The notes under the pieces were generated by a model. The model did no database searches and was not told the origin of the DNA. It worked only from the letters and a program-made list of their open reading frames with translations. This document shows positions 8,366-16,920 of a DNA stretch of 64,000 nucleotides, one piece after another. Where the stretch lies: positions 62,001 through 126,000 of the forward strand of contig NZ_JAIQDG010000008.1 in NCBI RefSeq assembly GCF_020037125.1. Direction: 5' to 3'. This DNA is from Myxococcus sp. RHSTA-1-4 (lineage in GTDB: Bacteria > Myxococcota > Myxococcia > Myxococcales > Myxococcaceae). The position numbers and the translations under genes are program-made. The stretch's first letter is position 1; the number at the start of each line of letters is the position of its first letter.

Positions 8366-9997
8366 TCAGCGCCGGGTGAGCACCGCGCTCACCATCAACC
8401 CCGTGGCGAGCAGAAGTGCCACGGGCCCGAGCCAGTCCCCCCAGGCAAGCGCGAGTGACGTCATCGGCGCGGTGACGGGCACCCGCATCACGAGCCCCGA
8501 GCGCTGGTTGTCGTCCACCTCGGCCACCACCGCGCCCGTCGCGTCGATGAGCGCGGACACGCCCGAGTTCGTCACGCGCACCTGGGACCGGCGCGTCTCG
8601 ATGCTGCGAAAGGCCGCGTGCGCCAGGTGCAGCCGGGGGGCGGGCGTGCCGGAGAACCACGAGTCATTGGACAGGGTGAGCAGCAACTCCGCGCCCTGGC
8701 GCACGCCCTCCGCGACGAACGAGGGGAAGATGGACTCGTAGCAGATGAGCGGCGCCACCGTGAGCGAGCGCCCGTCGCGCAGCCTGAAGCTCACGGCCTT
8801 CGGTCCGGGGCCGCGCTTCCAGCGCCCCGTCCACGGCAGCCACTCGCGCAGCGTCGGCGTGTCGATGGCGTCCGGCACCCACTCCGTCAGCGGGAAGAGC
8901 ATCGTCTTGCGGTACGCCGTGCGCTCCAGCCTGTCACCGCGAGCCGAGGGCCCCAGGAACATGGCGGCGTTGAACTCGCGCTCGCCCTCCAGGTCATACG
9001 CGCCGAAGACGAGCGGCACGCCGCGCTGGGCGACATAGCCGGCAATCTCGGCGTCCAACTCCGCGCCCGCCTCGCTGCGGGGCGAGCCGAAGGTGGTGGG
9101 GTACACCGTCTCCGGCCACACCAGCAGGTCCACCGGCCCGCCGCGCAGCAACCCGTCCGACATTTCATAGTGCGTGTCGAGAATCATCCGCACCACGTCG
9201 TACGTACCGCGCTCGGCCTTGAGCTTCTCGTATTGGGTGATGTTGGCCTGCACCGCGCCCACCACCAGCCCGCCCTCGCGGCGCGTCGCCTCCATCACCC
9301 GCGAGTGACGGAAGGCGCCATACCCCGTCAGCGCGAGCACCAGTGCCGTCCCCACCGCCGCCGGCCCCACGGCGCGCCGCCGCTCGGAAGGGACTCGCAG
9401 GGAGCGCAGCGCCGCGAGCACGCACTCGTTGACGAGCAGGAGCAGCAGCGTGAGCCCGGGAGCCCCCGCCACGTCCGCGCCCTGCCGCTGCCACTCCAGG
9501 GTGACCAGGCCGAGCCCGAGCGTGTCCGCGAACAACTTCGGCGCGAACCACTCCACGCCCACGTACACGAGCGCGGTCACCAACGGAGGCAGCCACGCCA
9601 GACGAGACCCGGCCCCCGTCCCCACCGCGCGCCTCGCGAGGTACCGCGCCAGCGCCGCCGCCGGGAACTGCAACTGGACCACGGGCGACATCAGCAGCAG
9701 CGCCACCCAGCACACCCACAGCGGGGCCTGCGAGTACGCCTGGACGGCCCCCGGGAACCAGCCAAACACCGCCGAGGAGAACACCGCCGCGAGCGCCAGC
9801 CCCAGCCCCAGCGCCTCACGCGGCGAGCGCGCCCGGTCCACCACCACGAGCCACGGCACCAGCGCCACCCAGCCGAGCAGCGTCCACGGCATGCGCAGCC
9901 GGGAGAACAGCGCCAGCATCGCGGTGGTCGCCAGTACCCCCAGCAGCGCCACGGCGAGGCGCCGCGCGCGTCCCGCCTCCGCTCGCGAGTCCGTCAC
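8366..9997 (-). CDS. lnt: Apolipoprotein N-acyltransferase
   Basis: A 543-residue inner-membrane enzyme that adds the third acyl chain to the N-terminal Cys of lipoproteins, the last maturation step in Gram-negative bacteria. About seven hydrophobic segments in the first 220 residues are followed by a periplasmic nitrilase-like domain. The Glu-Lys-Cys triad is visible: Glu in LLVWPETVYP, Lys in YRKTMLFPLTEW, Cys in PLICYESIFP. Length fits the family (about 510-550). The start is a GTG at 9997 lying inside one copy of a duplicated junction sequence. The many lipoproteins in this window are expected substrates of this pathway. Confidence 0.93.
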   Translation of the reverse strand: MTDSRAEAGRARRLAVALLGVLATTAMLALFSRLRMPWTLLGWVALVPWLVVVDRARSPREALGLGLALAAVFSSAVFGWFPGAVQAYSQAPLWVCWVALLLMSPVVQLQFPAAALARYLARRAVGTGAGSRLAWLPPLVTALVYVGVEWFAPKLFADTLGLGLVTLEWQRQGADVAGAPGLTLLLLLVNECVLAALRSLRVPSERRRAVGPAAVGTALVLALTGYGAFRHSRVMEATRREGGLVVGAVQANITQYEKLKAERGTYDVVRMILDTHYEMSDGLLRGGPVDLLVWPETVYPTTFGSPRSEAGAELDAEIAGYVAQRGVPLVFGAYDLEGEREFNAAMFLGPSARGDRLERTAYRKTMLFPLTEWVPDAIDTPTLREWLPWTGRWKRGPGPKAVSFRLRDGRSLTVAPLICYESIFPSFVAEGVRQGAELLLTLSNDSWFSGTPAPRLHLAHAAFRSIETRRSQVRVTNSGVSALIDATGAVVAEVDDNQRSGLVMRVPVTAPMTSLALAWGDWLGPVALLLATGLMVSAVLTRR

Positions 9998-10252
9998 GGC
10001 TCGGCCCCGTCCTTCGCGCGCCTGGGGGACCGCGGCATCTCGAGGGCCTGTCCCGGAGGCACCGTCTTCGCGGGCACCACGCGCGAGTCCGTCACGGCGC
10101 GGCTCCAGCCTCGGTCCCCTCGGGAAGCCGCGGCATCTCCACGCGCCCCGCTCGCGAGTCCGTCACGGCGCGGCCCCGGCCTCGGCGCCCTCGGGGAGCT
10201 GCAGCATCTCGATGGGCAGGCCCGGAGGCGCCATCTCCGCGGGCACCACGCG
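9981..10252. repeat. Degenerate triplicated gene-junction repeat
   Basis: Copy B 9981-10083 and copy A 10150-10252 are both 103 nt and agree at roughly 80-85% of positions. Between them, 10081-10149 is a shortened third copy. Each carries the same core, on the minus strand GCCGTGACGGACTCGCGAG, in which a TGA stop overlaps a GTG start. In copy A that TGA ends the upstream proline-rich gene; in copy B the GTG starts lnt. The repeat therefore covers the last 30 or so codons of the upstream gene plus the first codons of lnt. Confidence 0.8.
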
Positions 10253-10801
10253 ATTCTCGGGCAGGGGAATGGGCTGGCCGCTCTCGTCCTTCGGCGCGTA
10301 GTCCGGATGGAACATCAGGATGGCGGCCACGCGCTCACCGTTGTCGGTGGACTGGTAGTGGCGCACGAAGCCGGGCGGCAGTGGGAAGTCCTCGGGCACG
10401 ACGATGCCGCGCTTGAGCGGCTTGGTGCCGGGCCGGTAGAGCTGCGTGCCGGTGGGCCCCGTGTACGGCGCCTCGTCCGCTGGAGGAGGCACCGCTTCCT
10501 CCACGACAGGCGCGGCCACGGGCTGGGGCGCCGGAGCCACGGGGCGCGGCCTCACCACGGGCGCCTGGGCCACCATCGGTGGAGGCTGCTCGGCCACGGG
10601 CGCGGGGGGAAGCTCGGCCATCGGCTCCACCTCCACGTCCGAGGAGAGCCACCAGGCGCTCAGCGCGACGCTGAGGATTGTGAAGATGAGCGCGCCGCCC
10701 ACGAGCCACAGGCCCACGCCGCTGCTGGAGCGCGAGGGAGCGACGTGCGTGACGCCGTCACCATCGACGCGCCGTTCTGGAGCTGGATGCTGCGGCCTCA
10801 T
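10163..10801 (-). CDS. Single-pass membrane protein with proline-rich linker
   Basis: 212-residue protein of unknown function. Residues 1-28 are cytoplasmic and Ser/Arg-rich, one transmembrane helix (about 29-52) follows, then a Pro/Ala/Val-rich periplasmic linker (to about residue 110), then a compact C-terminal region with VPEDFPLPPGFVRHY and LPENRVVPAEMAPP. The topology resembles TonB-like or Lnt-associated envelope proteins, but I see no family match. It is the first gene before lnt on the minus strand, and its 3' end has been duplicated into the space before lnt. The ATG start lies 86 bases from a divergent gene. Confidence 0.7.
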   Translation of the reverse strand: MRPQHPAPERRVDGDGVTHVAPSRSSSGVGLWLVGGALIFTILSVALSAWWLSSDVEVEPMAELPPAPVAEQPPPMVAQAPVVRPRPVAPAPQPVAAPVVEEAVPPPADEAPYTGPTGTQLYRPGTKPLKRGIVVPEDFPLPPGFVRHYQSTDNGERVAAILMFHPDYAPKDESGQPIPLPENRVVPAEMAPPGLPIEMLQLPEGAEAGAAP

Positions 10802-10887
10802 GCTCGCCCGCGGACCTCCGAGCCGCGTATGCTACGGAGCCACTCCCGCCGAGGCAATCCGGCCGCCTCCGGTCGAAGCGCCCCCCC

Positions 10888-11814
10888 ATGAGCACCCCCT
10901 CCGCCGCCCTCGTCGAGCCCTCCGGCCCGTCCTCCTCCCTCACGCCTCCCGAGCCCGCCCCCGAGCGCTTCGCGGTGCACGCCGTGTCCCTGCCCCTGCG
11001 GGGACTCGGACTGGCGGCGCGGCTCACGGCGTATGGCTGCCTGCTCTTCTTCAGCGCCTGGCTCGTCCTGGACATCCTCGCGAACCAGCAGAGCCTCCAG
11101 CCCCGGCCGCTGGTGCTCGGCCTGGCACTCGGAGTGCCACTGCCGCTGGCACTCGCCGCGCTGCTGCGGTGGCTCACCCGCGCGACGGTGGACGTGGAGA
11201 CCACCCGCCTGGTGCTCACCCTCCGCGGCGGCGCGCGGATGGAGATTCCCCACGACGCCGTGGAGTCCGTGCGTCCCTGGAAGCTGCCGCTGCCCGGCCC
11301 CGGGCTCTCCCTGCGCATGAAGTCGGGGCGCGCCTTCAGCCACGGGCTGGAGGTGGAGGACGCGGCGCCGCTGCTCGAGGCGCTCGGCCGGCACGGACCG
11401 CTGGGGGCGGCGCAGTCACATCCGCTGGTGCGCTACGCGCAGGCGAGGCACGCGCTGTGGCGCCGGCGCTGGTACCACCTGCTGGGCAAGCTCGTCCTGT
11501 TCCCCATGCTGCCCGCGGGCATCATGTTCCAGTTGCACCAGCGCATCGCCTTCGGGAGTGTCCTCGGCGAGTACCAGATGTACGGGCTTGGGGCGTGGCT
11601 GCTCTCGTTCAGCCGCGTCTACGAGCAGGTGTTCCTGAACTTCATGCTCTGCGCCTGCTTCCTGCGCCTGCTGGTGGAGGCCGTGTCCCTCGCGGCGGCG
11701 TGGCTCACGCCGTCCCGCGCGCGGGGCGTGCGGCGCGGCGCGGAGTGGTTCGGCAGGCTCACGTATTACCTGGGACTGATGGCGCTCCTCGCCGCGCGGC
11801 TCCTGGGGAACTGA
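10888..11814 (+). CDS. Multi-pass membrane protein of unknown function
   Basis: 308 residues. A Pro/Ser-rich start (1-28) precedes two adjacent transmembrane helices (about 45-95). A short soluble part follows (about 98-180), with the strand-rich segment ETTRLVLTLRGGARMEIP and HDAVESVRPWKLPLP, which looks like a bacterial PH-like fold. Three further hydrophobic segments complete the protein (about 195-215, 225-262, 285-305). No catalytic motif is seen. It stands alone, divergent from the proline-rich membrane gene. Calling it a PH-domain membrane protein is only a suggestion. Confidence 0.7.
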   Translation: MSTPSAALVEPSGPSSSLTPPEPAPERFAVHAVSLPLRGLGLAARLTAYGCLLFFSAWLVLDILANQQSLQPRPLVLGLALGVPLPLALAALLRWLTRATVDVETTRLVLTLRGGARMEIPHDAVESVRPWKLPLPGPGLSLRMKSGRAFSHGLEVEDAAPLLEALGRHGPLGAAQSHPLVRYAQARHALWRRRWYHLLGKLVLFPMLPAGIMFQLHQRIAFGSVLGEYQMYGLGAWLLSFSRVYEQVFLNFMLCACFLRLLVEAVSLAAAWLTPSRARGVRRGAEWFGRLTYYLGLMALLAARLLGN

Positions 11815-11848
11815 AACACGCGGCGGCGCGGGGCCCTGGAAAGACGAG

Positions 11849-11881
11849 GGCCCCCGACCCGTGTTGAGAAGGTCGGAGGCC
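11849..11881. terminator. Hairpin between convergent genes
   Basis: 11-bp stem GGCCCCCGACC/GGTCGGAGGCC with one G-T pair and an 11-base loop, between the stops of the membrane protein gene and the SGNH hydrolase gene. It probably terminates both. Confidence 0.6.
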
Positions 11882-11920
11882 CCGGCGCCCGAGCTCACCC
11901 GCGTTCAGCGGGCGCGGGCA

Positions 11921-13009
11921 TCACGGCGTGGCGGGATTGAACTTCGCGGACTCCCAGCCCATCTTGTCGTGGCCGTTCTTGTTCCACTCGGGGTTCTTGC
12001 CGCCAGGCATCTGCGCGTCGGTGAACTGCGGCGCGCCCGTGCCGGAGCCGGAGCCGCTGAAGATGCTCACGCCGATGGTGGAGCCGTAGTAGGTCGGGTG
12101 CGTGTTGTCCGACTGGATGTAGTCGTAGCTGGTGCTCGAGTTGACGAAGTGCGTGTTCGCATCGCGCAGCGTGGAGCGCAGCGTGGTGGTGATGCGGGTG
12201 ACGTACGCGTCCTCGGTCTCACCGGCGCGGTAGCGGATGGCGTCCGAGTCAATCTGCCCGTCGCCGTTGGAGTCGTACTCGCCGGCCATCATCTCCGCGA
12301 ACGAGTCCGCGCACTGGAAGCCGTAACGCGCGGCCAGGTTGCACGCCCGCCAGTTGCTGCGAGCCAGCAGCGGCAGGAACTTGGTCTGCTTGTTGACGGT
12401 CGCGCCCGTCACCGCGTCCTTGCAGCTCGTCTGCACGTTGTCGGCGGCATAGCCCGGGTAATAGATGTTGGAGATGATCTTCACCTTGGCCGTCGTCGCG
12501 TACTGGTTGATGGCCTGCATCGCCTTCTCCATGAAGGTGGTGCAGGAGGCCAGCGCGCTCTCCAGGCCGGCGTAGCTGCATGTGCCCGTCTGGTCCGAGA
12601 AGGCACTGCGGGCCTGCAGGTAGTCGTTGCCGCACATCTCGAACATCACGACGCGCGTGTTGCTCGCCTGCATGTACGAGCGCTCGGAGATGATCTTGTT
12701 GTTGAAGATGTCGTCCGCCTTCGCGCCGGACTTGGTGCGGCGGATGACCTCCATGTCCGTGTTCCACGTCTGCGCCAGGTACTCGCCCTGGACGACGGGC
12801 GCCGCGCGGCGGGCCACGGCGGTGAGGCTGCCGTTGTAGCCGGCGTAGATGGAGTCGCCGTACGCCACCACGCGGTACTTCGTCGTGGAGGTGGACCGGT
12901 CGATGGTCCACGACGTGTTCTGGTTGATGGTGCTCGCCATCGCGCTACCGCTCACCGTGAAGGCCGCGCACATGGCAACGAAGGACATCCCGCTGCGACG
13001 GAAGGACAT
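11921..13009 (-). CDS. Secreted SGNH/GDSL hydrolase with EF-hand-like loop
   Basis: 362-residue exported hydrolase. The start at 13009 is chosen for the RBS AAAGGAG eight bases upstream and because a signal peptide (1-25, ending SGSAMA) begins there. The SGNH blocks are present: block I VAYGDSIYAGYN with Ser53, block III MCGNDYLQ, and block V DNTHPTYYG with the catalytic His. The family cleaves esters of lipids, carbohydrates or peptides. Unusual is an EF-hand/dockerin-type calcium loop, YDSNGDGQIDSD, in the middle of the domain. Several Cys residues (in CSYAGLESALASC, TSCKDAV, RACNLAARYGFQC) suggest disulfides outside the cytoplasm. Substrate unknown. Confidence 0.85.
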   Translation of the reverse strand: MSFRRSGMSFVAMCAAFTVSGSAMASTINQNTSWTIDRSTSTTKYRVVAYGDSIYAGYNGSLTAVARRAAPVVQGEYLAQTWNTDMEVIRRTKSGAKADDIFNNKIISERSYMQASNTRVVMFEMCGNDYLQARSAFSDQTGTCSYAGLESALASCTTFMEKAMQAINQYATTAKVKIISNIYYPGYAADNVQTSCKDAVTGATVNKQTKFLPLLARSNWRACNLAARYGFQCADSFAEMMAGEYDSNGDGQIDSDAIRYRAGETEDAYVTRITTTLRSTLRDANTHFVNSSTSYDYIQSDNTHPTYYGSTIGVSIFSGSGSGTGAPQFTDAQMPGGKNPEWNKNGHDKMGWESAKFNPATP

Positions 13010-13212
13010 GCCCCGCTCCTTTGGGGTTTTAGGGGGAGCCGGGACGCTACACGCAGTTGATTCGACAATCACCCTGAATCAGGAATAACGCGCCATGTTA
13101 GAAATAACGGGTGTAGACAGACCCACCCTTTGTCGCGGGAGTGTGTCCTGTTTCTGACGCAGCGCGATGTTTGACGCGTTGTTTCATCATGTCTCACGGG
13201 GGCCTAGAGTGC
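13010..13212. promoter_or_regulatory. Divergent promoter region
   Basis: 203 bases between the SGNH hydrolase and the ClC channel. Its central part (13055-13120) is clearly poorer in GC than the surroundings and holds an interrupted repeat GATTC (13060-13064)/GAATC (13076-13080). It must carry the promoters of both genes; I cannot assign boxes with confidence. Confidence 0.4.
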
Positions 13213-14529
13213 GTGGCCGTGAACGTGTCCCGGGGAGCGCGAGCGCTGGCGCAGTGGCTGCTGCTGGGTGGGGTGGTGGGGGGGGTGTGCGGCGTGGCGT
13301 CGGCGGTGTTCCTGTACCTGCTGGACGAGGCCACCCGCTTCCGCGAGGCGCACCCGTGGCTCGTCTACGCGCTGCCGCTGGTGGGGCTGGTGCTGGGGGC
13401 GGTGTACGGGAAGTGGGGCGCGCCGATTCGCGGCGGCAACAACCTGGTGCTCGATGCGGTGCACGAGGGTGACGCGCAGGTACCGCTACGCATGGCGCCC
13501 ATGGTGCTGGTGGGCACGGTGCTGACGCACCTGTTCGGCGGCAGCGCGGGCCGCGAGGGCACGGCGGTGCAGATGGGCGGCAGCCTCGCGGACGCGGTGG
13601 CGCGGCGGTTCCGCGTCAGTGCGGACACGCGGCGCGAGCTGCTGGCGGCGGGAATCGCCGGCGGGTTCGGCTCGGTGTTCGGGACGCCGGTGGCGGGCGC
13701 GGTGTTCGGGCTGGAGGTCGTGGTGGTGGGGCGCCTGGGCTACGAGGCGCTGCTGCCCGCGCTGGTGGCGTCGGTGGTGGGGGACCTGGTGACTCGGGGG
13801 CTGGGCATCGAGCACACGGTGTATCCGGTGCCGGGGGCCCTGCCGCTGACGGCGTGGGTGCTGGCGAAGTGGCTGGTGTTCGCGGTGGCGGTGGCGGTGG
13901 TGGCGGTGGCGTTCGTGGAGCTCACGCACGGACTGAAGAAGGTGTCGGAGAAGCGCGTGCCGTGGCTGCCGGTACGGATGGCGCTGGGCGGCGTGGCGGT
14001 GGTGGCGCTGTGGAAGCTGGCGGGGACGGATGCGTACCTGGGCCTGGGCGTGCCGGGGATTCTGCGGGCCTTCGAGGACCCGGCGCTCCCCATGTCCGCG
14101 TTCGCGTGGAAGCTGGTGTTCACGGCGGTGACGCTGGGCGCGGGGTTCCTCGGTGGCGAGGTGACGCCGCTGTTCTTCATTGGAGCCGCGCTGGGGAACG
14201 TGCTGGCGAGGTTGCTGGGGTTGCCGGTGGACCTGGGCGCGGCGGTGGGGCTCGCGGCGCTGTTCGCGGCGGCGGCGAATACCCCGCTGGCGCTGTCCAT
14301 CATGGCGGTGGAGCTGCTGGGCGCGAGCGTGCTGCCGCACGTGGTGATTGTCGCCACGGTGGCGTACCTGCTCACGGGGCACCGGGGCATCTACCCGGCG
14401 CAGCGGATTGCCCGGTTGAAGCACGGCGGGCCGCTGCTGCGCAGGTTGGTGCCGCTGCGGGAGCTGCCTGGAGAGGAGGCCGCGGGACGCGAGCCCCCGG
14501 GCCCCACGGGCCCGGGGAGCGGAGGCTGA
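13213..14529 (+). CDS. ClC-family chloride channel/transporter
   Basis: About 438 residues and about ten hydrophobic segments. ClC selectivity-filter signatures are recognisable: GSAGREGTAVQMGGS (the GREGP-like motif carrying the gating Glu), then GSVFGTPVAGAVFGLEV, and GGEVTPLFFIGAALGN (the GxFxP-like block). The protein moves chloride, or exchanges chloride for protons, across the inner membrane. It has no C-terminal CBS domains; the tail is a short Pro/Gly-rich stretch. Start choice is uncertain: GTG 13213, 13219 and 13225 are all possible, as is ATG 13189. I favour a GTG close to the first membrane helix. Its stop lies 3 bases from the stop of the convergent lipoprotein gene. Confidence 0.85.
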   Translation: MAVNVSRGARALAQWLLLGGVVGGVCGVASAVFLYLLDEATRFREAHPWLVYALPLVGLVLGAVYGKWGAPIRGGNNLVLDAVHEGDAQVPLRMAPMVLVGTVLTHLFGGSAGREGTAVQMGGSLADAVARRFRVSADTRRELLAAGIAGGFGSVFGTPVAGAVFGLEVVVVGRLGYEALLPALVASVVGDLVTRGLGIEHTVYPVPGALPLTAWVLAKWLVFAVAVAVVAVAFVELTHGLKKVSEKRVPWLPVRMALGGVAVVALWKLAGTDAYLGLGVPGILRAFEDPALPMSAFAWKLVFTAVTLGAGFLGGEVTPLFFIGAALGNVLARLLGLPVDLGAAVGLAALFAAAANTPLALSIMAVELLGASVLPHVVIVATVAYLLTGHRGIYPAQRIARLKHGGPLLRRLVPLRELPGEEAAGREPPGPTGPGSGG

Positions 14530-14532
14530 GGG

Positions 14533-16920
14533 TTACGGCTCCGGGTAGTGGTAGACGGAGCCGCCCGCGCCCACCACCCAGAAGTCCCCCGTTGAGGTCA
14601 TCGCGATGTCGTACAGGGGATTGTTCGTCGTGGGGAGCTTCGGACCGGCCGCCCAGCCGAACGACGTCCGCCGGTAGAGGTTTCCGTTGGCCCCCTTGTC
14701 GACGATGTACGCGTCGTTATTGGGCAACATCACCACGCTGCTGAAATTGGCCGGCACTCCCGGAGGCGGCGTCACCAGCACCCAGCTCGCCCCCGCGTTC
14801 GGCAGCCCGTTCCACCTCCACACCGCGCCCCCGTCGCCCACCGCGTAGGCCTGGTTGGACGCCCCCATCCACACCGCATTCATGTTGTTGGCCACAGAGG
14901 TATTGCTGAGTCCATGCTCCACGGCGGTGGTCAGATCTGAGCCCAGATAGGCATGGATGCGCTGGTTGCTAGAGGCTCGGCCCGCCACGAGCAGCAGACT
15001 CGGGTCCAAGGCATGGATGCCATTGTAGACGCTAACGGTGTCGTCCTGCTGCACCGGGGCATTACCGGGCACCCAGGTGAACAGGCGCCCATCGGCGTTG
15101 ACGAAGTAGAGCGTGGTCGTCCCGCCCGACTCGAAGCCCACCATGCCCGTAATCGTGTTCGTATTGGGTGCGGTGACCTGATTGATGCAGGCCGCCCCCG
15201 TGTGCACGGCCAGCTTGCCGCCCGCGCCCCCCAGGTACACATGGCCGTTGGAACCCACCCACGCCGCGTGCCAGTCCACGTTGCCGCAGTTGTTCGGGTC
15301 GGGGTCCGTCGCCGAATAACTGAAGCTCTTGAGAGCCGCTCCCACCGCGTCGCGCAGCAGAATCTTCCCGCCAATGCCCGCAATCCACACGGGTAGCCCA
15401 CTGGCCCCCACCGCCACCGTCCTGAAGTCGTGGCCCGGGCCAATGAAGAAACTTTCCACCTTCTTCAGAGTTCCACCGCAGCTGAGCCCCTCGTCCGCAG
15501 CGCCCGAGCAGTTGTTGTCCACCGCGTCGCAGACCTCGGTCCCTCCCAACCGCGCACTCGGGTCCACGTCATCACAGTCGGTGGCATTAGCCACCGTCCC
15601 GGTTGGCGGCGCAGTGGAAGCACAGACCTTGGTGCCTGTGCTCCCAGCGGCGCCCTGGCCGTCCCCATCCGCATCCGGGTGGTAGCTCACCGGCGCTGGC
15701 GCATCGCACACGGTGCCGTCCTGCGCCGTGTTGCAGATGAACCGTCCCGAGCAGACATCGTTGTTGCAGACATTCCCCTTGTTCGAGAAGGGCTCATCGA
15801 TGCCATTGGCACAGTTGTTATCCACGCCGTCACACAGCTCCGCCCTACCGGGCGCACGGACGGGGTTATCGTCCGCGCAGTCGAACGGCTGGGCGTTCCT
15901 GGGGGCATAACCCGCGCCCGGGGACTCGCACTGGGTGACCAGGGTGGTCTGCCCCTGGGTACCGTCGCCATCCAGGTCGAGATACCAGTCCTTGTCGAAC
16001 CCCTCGTCCACGCCGCCAGAGCAGTCGTTGTCCTTGTTGTCGCAGACCTCCGCCTTGCCGGGCGTCCGCGCGGGGTCGTTGTCCTGACAGTCGCCTCCCA
16101 CGGCCACGTAGCCCGCGGGCGCCACGCAATCCAACGTGGGAGCTCCCGCGCCTACCCCATCACCGTCCGCGTCGCGGAAGTACTCCGTCACCACCACTCC
16201 CTCGTCCGCGCCGCCAGCGCAGTTGTTGTCCAGCCCATCACAGACCTCCGGCAGGCCAGGAGCCCGGTCTGGATTGTCGTCGTCACAGTCATTGCTGGAG
16301 GCTGAGTAGCCGGGAATCGGCCCGCATCTCAGCGTGGGAGTACCCGCGCCCACGCCGTCGCCGTCCCCATCCCGGAAGACCTCGGTGAAGGGAAGTCCAT
16401 CATCGGCACCCAGCCGGCAATCGTTGTCCAGGCCGTCACAGACCTCGACGCGCCCCGGCCCCGGACGCGCCTCGGCGTGAGCATCGTCACAGTCAGTCCC
16501 CCCATTCACGGGGGAGACATATCCGTCACCATCGGCATCCCGGGCGCTCAGCGAAAAGGCGAGCGACTGTCCACCTCCTTTGCTCAGAGTGACCTCCGCC
16601 CGGGCTCGTGCCACCTCGGGGCCGGAACAGGACTGTTCGTGTGCGGTGGAGATGATTTCGGTGGTCTGGCTCCAGTCGCCTTCCCGGAAGATGGAGACCG
16701 ACACCTTCCTCGCCGAAACCTCCCGGTCGAGCACCAGAATCTGCTCCTGGACCTGCTTGTCCACGGCCGCCGCATCCCGGGCGAGCACGATGATGCAGCC
16801 CGCGTTGAAATCGAAGGCGACGTCGACCTTGATGGTGCGCTCTCCTTTGAGTTCTTCCAGGCTGGGCACCGTGCACCCGGCAAGCACCAGCGCCATGCTC
16901 CACGGCAACAAGCGCCTCAT
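14533..16920 (-). CDS. MopE-like metal-binding lipoprotein (copy 1)
   Basis: 795-residue lipoprotein with signal and lipobox LVLAGC at the N-terminus. Residues about 20-125 are unique. Then come five MopE/putative metal-binding repeats, each with a DxDGDG calcium-type loop, a DCDD element and an EVCDGLDNDC-like Cys pair. The C-terminal 370 residues have repeated Trp/Gly motifs (GGKILLRDAVG, WHAAWVGSNGHVYLGG, AVWMGASNQAYAVGDGG) and look like a beta-propeller. Named relatives of these repeats bind copper or calcium at the cell surface. The ATG overlaps the stop of the upstream TPR-like gene (ATGA). From about the fourth repeat onward the protein is nearly identical to the lipoprotein at 17897-20089. 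Confidence 0.85.
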   Translation of the reverse strand: MRRLLPWSMALVLAGCTVPSLEELKGERTIKVDVAFDFNAGCIIVLARDAAAVDKQVQEQILVLDREVSARKVSVSIFREGDWSQTTEIISTAHEQSCSGPEVARARAEVTLSKGGGQSLAFSLSARDADGDGYVSPVNGGTDCDDAHAEARPGPGRVEVCDGLDNDCRLGADDGLPFTEVFRDGDGDGVGAGTPTLRCGPIPGYSASSNDCDDDNPDRAPGLPEVCDGLDNNCAGGADEGVVVTEYFRDADGDGVGAGAPTLDCVAPAGYVAVGGDCQDNDPARTPGKAEVCDNKDNDCSGGVDEGFDKDWYLDLDGDGTQGQTTLVTQCESPGAGYAPRNAQPFDCADDNPVRAPGRAELCDGVDNNCANGIDEPFSNKGNVCNNDVCSGRFICNTAQDGTVCDAPAPVSYHPDADGDGQGAAGSTGTKVCASTAPPTGTVANATDCDDVDPSARLGGTEVCDAVDNNCSGAADEGLSCGGTLKKVESFFIGPGHDFRTVAVGASGLPVWIAGIGGKILLRDAVGAALKSFSYSATDPDPNNCGNVDWHAAWVGSNGHVYLGGAGGKLAVHTGAACINQVTAPNTNTITGMVGFESGGTTTLYFVNADGRLFTWVPGNAPVQQDDTVSVYNGIHALDPSLLLVAGRASSNQRIHAYLGSDLTTAVEHGLSNTSVANNMNAVWMGASNQAYAVGDGGAVWRWNGLPNAGASWVLVTPPPGVPANFSSVVMLPNNDAYIVDKGANGNLYRRTSFGWAAGPKLPTTNNPLYDIAMTSTGDFWVVGAGGSVYHYPEP

